The translations under genes and the position numbers were made by a program. 64,000 bases of DNA from Bacteroidota bacterium (GTDB lineage: Bacteria; Bacteroidota; Bacteroidia; Flavobacteriales_D; Crocinitomicaceae). Location: assembly GCA_016866255.1 (NCBI GenBank), contig VGMY01000011.1:1-64000 (forward strand). The letters run 5' to 3'. Below the pieces are notes generated by a model, which saw only the letters and a program-made list of their open reading frames with translations, was not told where the DNA came from and did no database searches. The number at the start of each line of letters is the position of its first letter. Within the stretch, counting starts at the first letter, position 1. Of this stretch, positions 63,296 through 64,000 are shown in pieces.

Positions 63296-64000
63296 ATGGA
63301 ACCTGCTGTTTTCAACCGAAAGTCCATGATTTTAGTAATCATCGCTTCCTTGGGATATTTTGTCGACATTTACGATTTAGTCTTGTTTGGTGTGGTGAAA
63401 GCGGAAAGTTTAACCACCATTATGCCTGGTGCTACGGACAGTTTGAGGGCTTCAACTGGTAAAATGTTGTTCAACCTACAGATGATCGGTATGTTTGTTG
63501 GCGGTTTGTTGTGGGGGGTGTTAGGCGATAAAAAGGGCCGTATAAAGGTGTTATTTGGTTCGATTTTGCTGTACTCCCTTGCCAACATTGCCAATGCTTT
63601 TGTAACCAACATTCCTAGTTACAGCGTTATTCGTTTTATCGCAGGAGTTGGGTTAGCTGGCGAATTAGGTGCAGGTATTACGTTGGTTTCAGAATTAATG
63701 CCTCGAGAAAAACGAGGATACGGCACCATGATCATCGTTTGTTTTGGAGCGATGGGAGCTGTTTTTGCAACGCTCATAGGTACAAGGGGCGATGCACTTG
63801 GCCAATGGATAGAAAGCGTCTTTGGGGCTTCTGTTCACAATTGGCAAGTGGCTTACTTGGTGGGTGGTTTTTTGGGATTAATTTTACTGCTATTGCGCAT
63901 GCGAACGCTTGAATCGGATATGTTTAATACAATGCACGAAAAAGGGATCCGCCGCGGCGATTTAAAACTCATCTTTAGCAACAAAAAAAACTTAAAAAAA
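63296..64000 (+). CDS. MFS transporter, 3' end outside window
   Basis: The frame opens at the ATG at 63296 and stays open to the right edge (235 codons). The sequence shows the first half of a major facilitator: helix 1 SMILVIIASLGYFVDIYDLV with the Asp-Ile-Tyr-Asp typical of metabolite:H+ symporters, loop motif GDKKGRIKVLF, RFIAGVGLAGELGAGITLV and LMPREKRGYGTMI. A role in organic acid uptake is plausible. A near-consensus TAATTTCG box (63282-63289) lies just upstream. Confidence 0.88.
   Translation, partial: MEPAVFNRKSMILVIIASLGYFVDIYDLVLFGVVKAESLTTIMPGATDSLRASTGKMLFNLQMIGMFVGGLLWGVLGDKKGRIKVLFGSILLYSLANIANAFVTNIPSYSVIRFIAGVGLAGELGAGITLVSELMPREKRGYGTMIIVCFGAMGAVFATLIGTRGDALGQWIESVFGASVHNWQVAYLVGGFLGLILLLLRMRTLESDMFNTMHEKGIRRGDLKLIFSNKKNLKK

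Overview
The window is a 64 kb piece of a Bacteroidota chromosome, most likely class Flavobacteriia near the Cryomorphaceae/Crocinitomicaceae. That placement is an inference from type IX secretion (T9SS) sorting domains of type A and type B, a PorP/SprF-like protein, LamG/Ig surface proteins, the bacillithiol gene bshC, promoters of the Bacteroidota form (TTG or TTTG, 18-20 bp, TAnnTTTG) and the lack of Shine-Dalgarno sequences. No rRNA, tRNA, insertion sequence, integrase or CRISPR array is visible. Genes are densely packed and no gap exceeds about 200 bases. Region 1 (1-21513) is the most unusual part. A tight leftward cluster of 14 genes runs from 17414 off the left edge. In order of transcription it encodes: an FHA membrane protein; a Ser/Thr kinase; a secreted protein; a zinc-motif FHA protein; a vWA membrane protein with a cytosolic FHA domain; a membrane PP2C phosphatase; a second Ser/Thr kinase; an M48 metalloprotease; an LEA-like lipoprotein; an ABC transporter with two FHA domains; a TSP3-repeat membrane protein; a secreted protein; a probable outer-membrane barrel protein; and a large LamG/Ig adhesin. 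Diverging from the same 113-bp intergenic region is a three-gene rightward unit: a putative outer-membrane protein, a type B T9SS-sorted secreted protein and a PorP/SprF-like barrel fused to an extra C-terminal domain. I read this as one phospho-signalling system that spans the envelope: kinases, phosphatase and FHA readers in the cytoplasm, calcium-type TSP3 tails and a vWA domain in the periplasm, and barrels plus adhesins at the surface. It is the best candidate for an undescribed system here. Region 2 (21539-28470) holds an M1-type peptidase, a hotdog thioesterase, two secreted or hypothetical proteins (one with HETAH), a voltage-gated-like ion channel with a non-canonical filter and large C-terminal domain, and a porin. 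Region 3 (28522-34447) has rpmH, an MsbA-like ABC exporter, bshC, a KDPG aldolase, a CAP-domain protein, a 36-residue lipoprotein and an SPFH protein, closed by a terminator. Region 4 (34461-40628) is a complete RND efflux operon: TetR regulator with a palindromic operator, TolC-like protein, adaptor and pump. Region 5 (40623-49801) has a DUF4301 protein, a methyltransferase, two ECF sigma factor modules each followed by a membrane-anchored partner, a beta-helix lipoprotein and malate dehydrogenase. Region 6 (49821-57878) has mutL, two rhomboid proteases, an EEP-family phosphatase/nuclease, a class I glutamine amidotransferase and a T9SS type A secreted beta-propeller protein. Region 7 (57970-64000) has lipA, an OsmC protein, rlmB, a YjjG-type phosphatase, a small membrane protein, upp, a dicarboxylate/amino acid symporter and the start of an MFS transporter that runs off the right edge.
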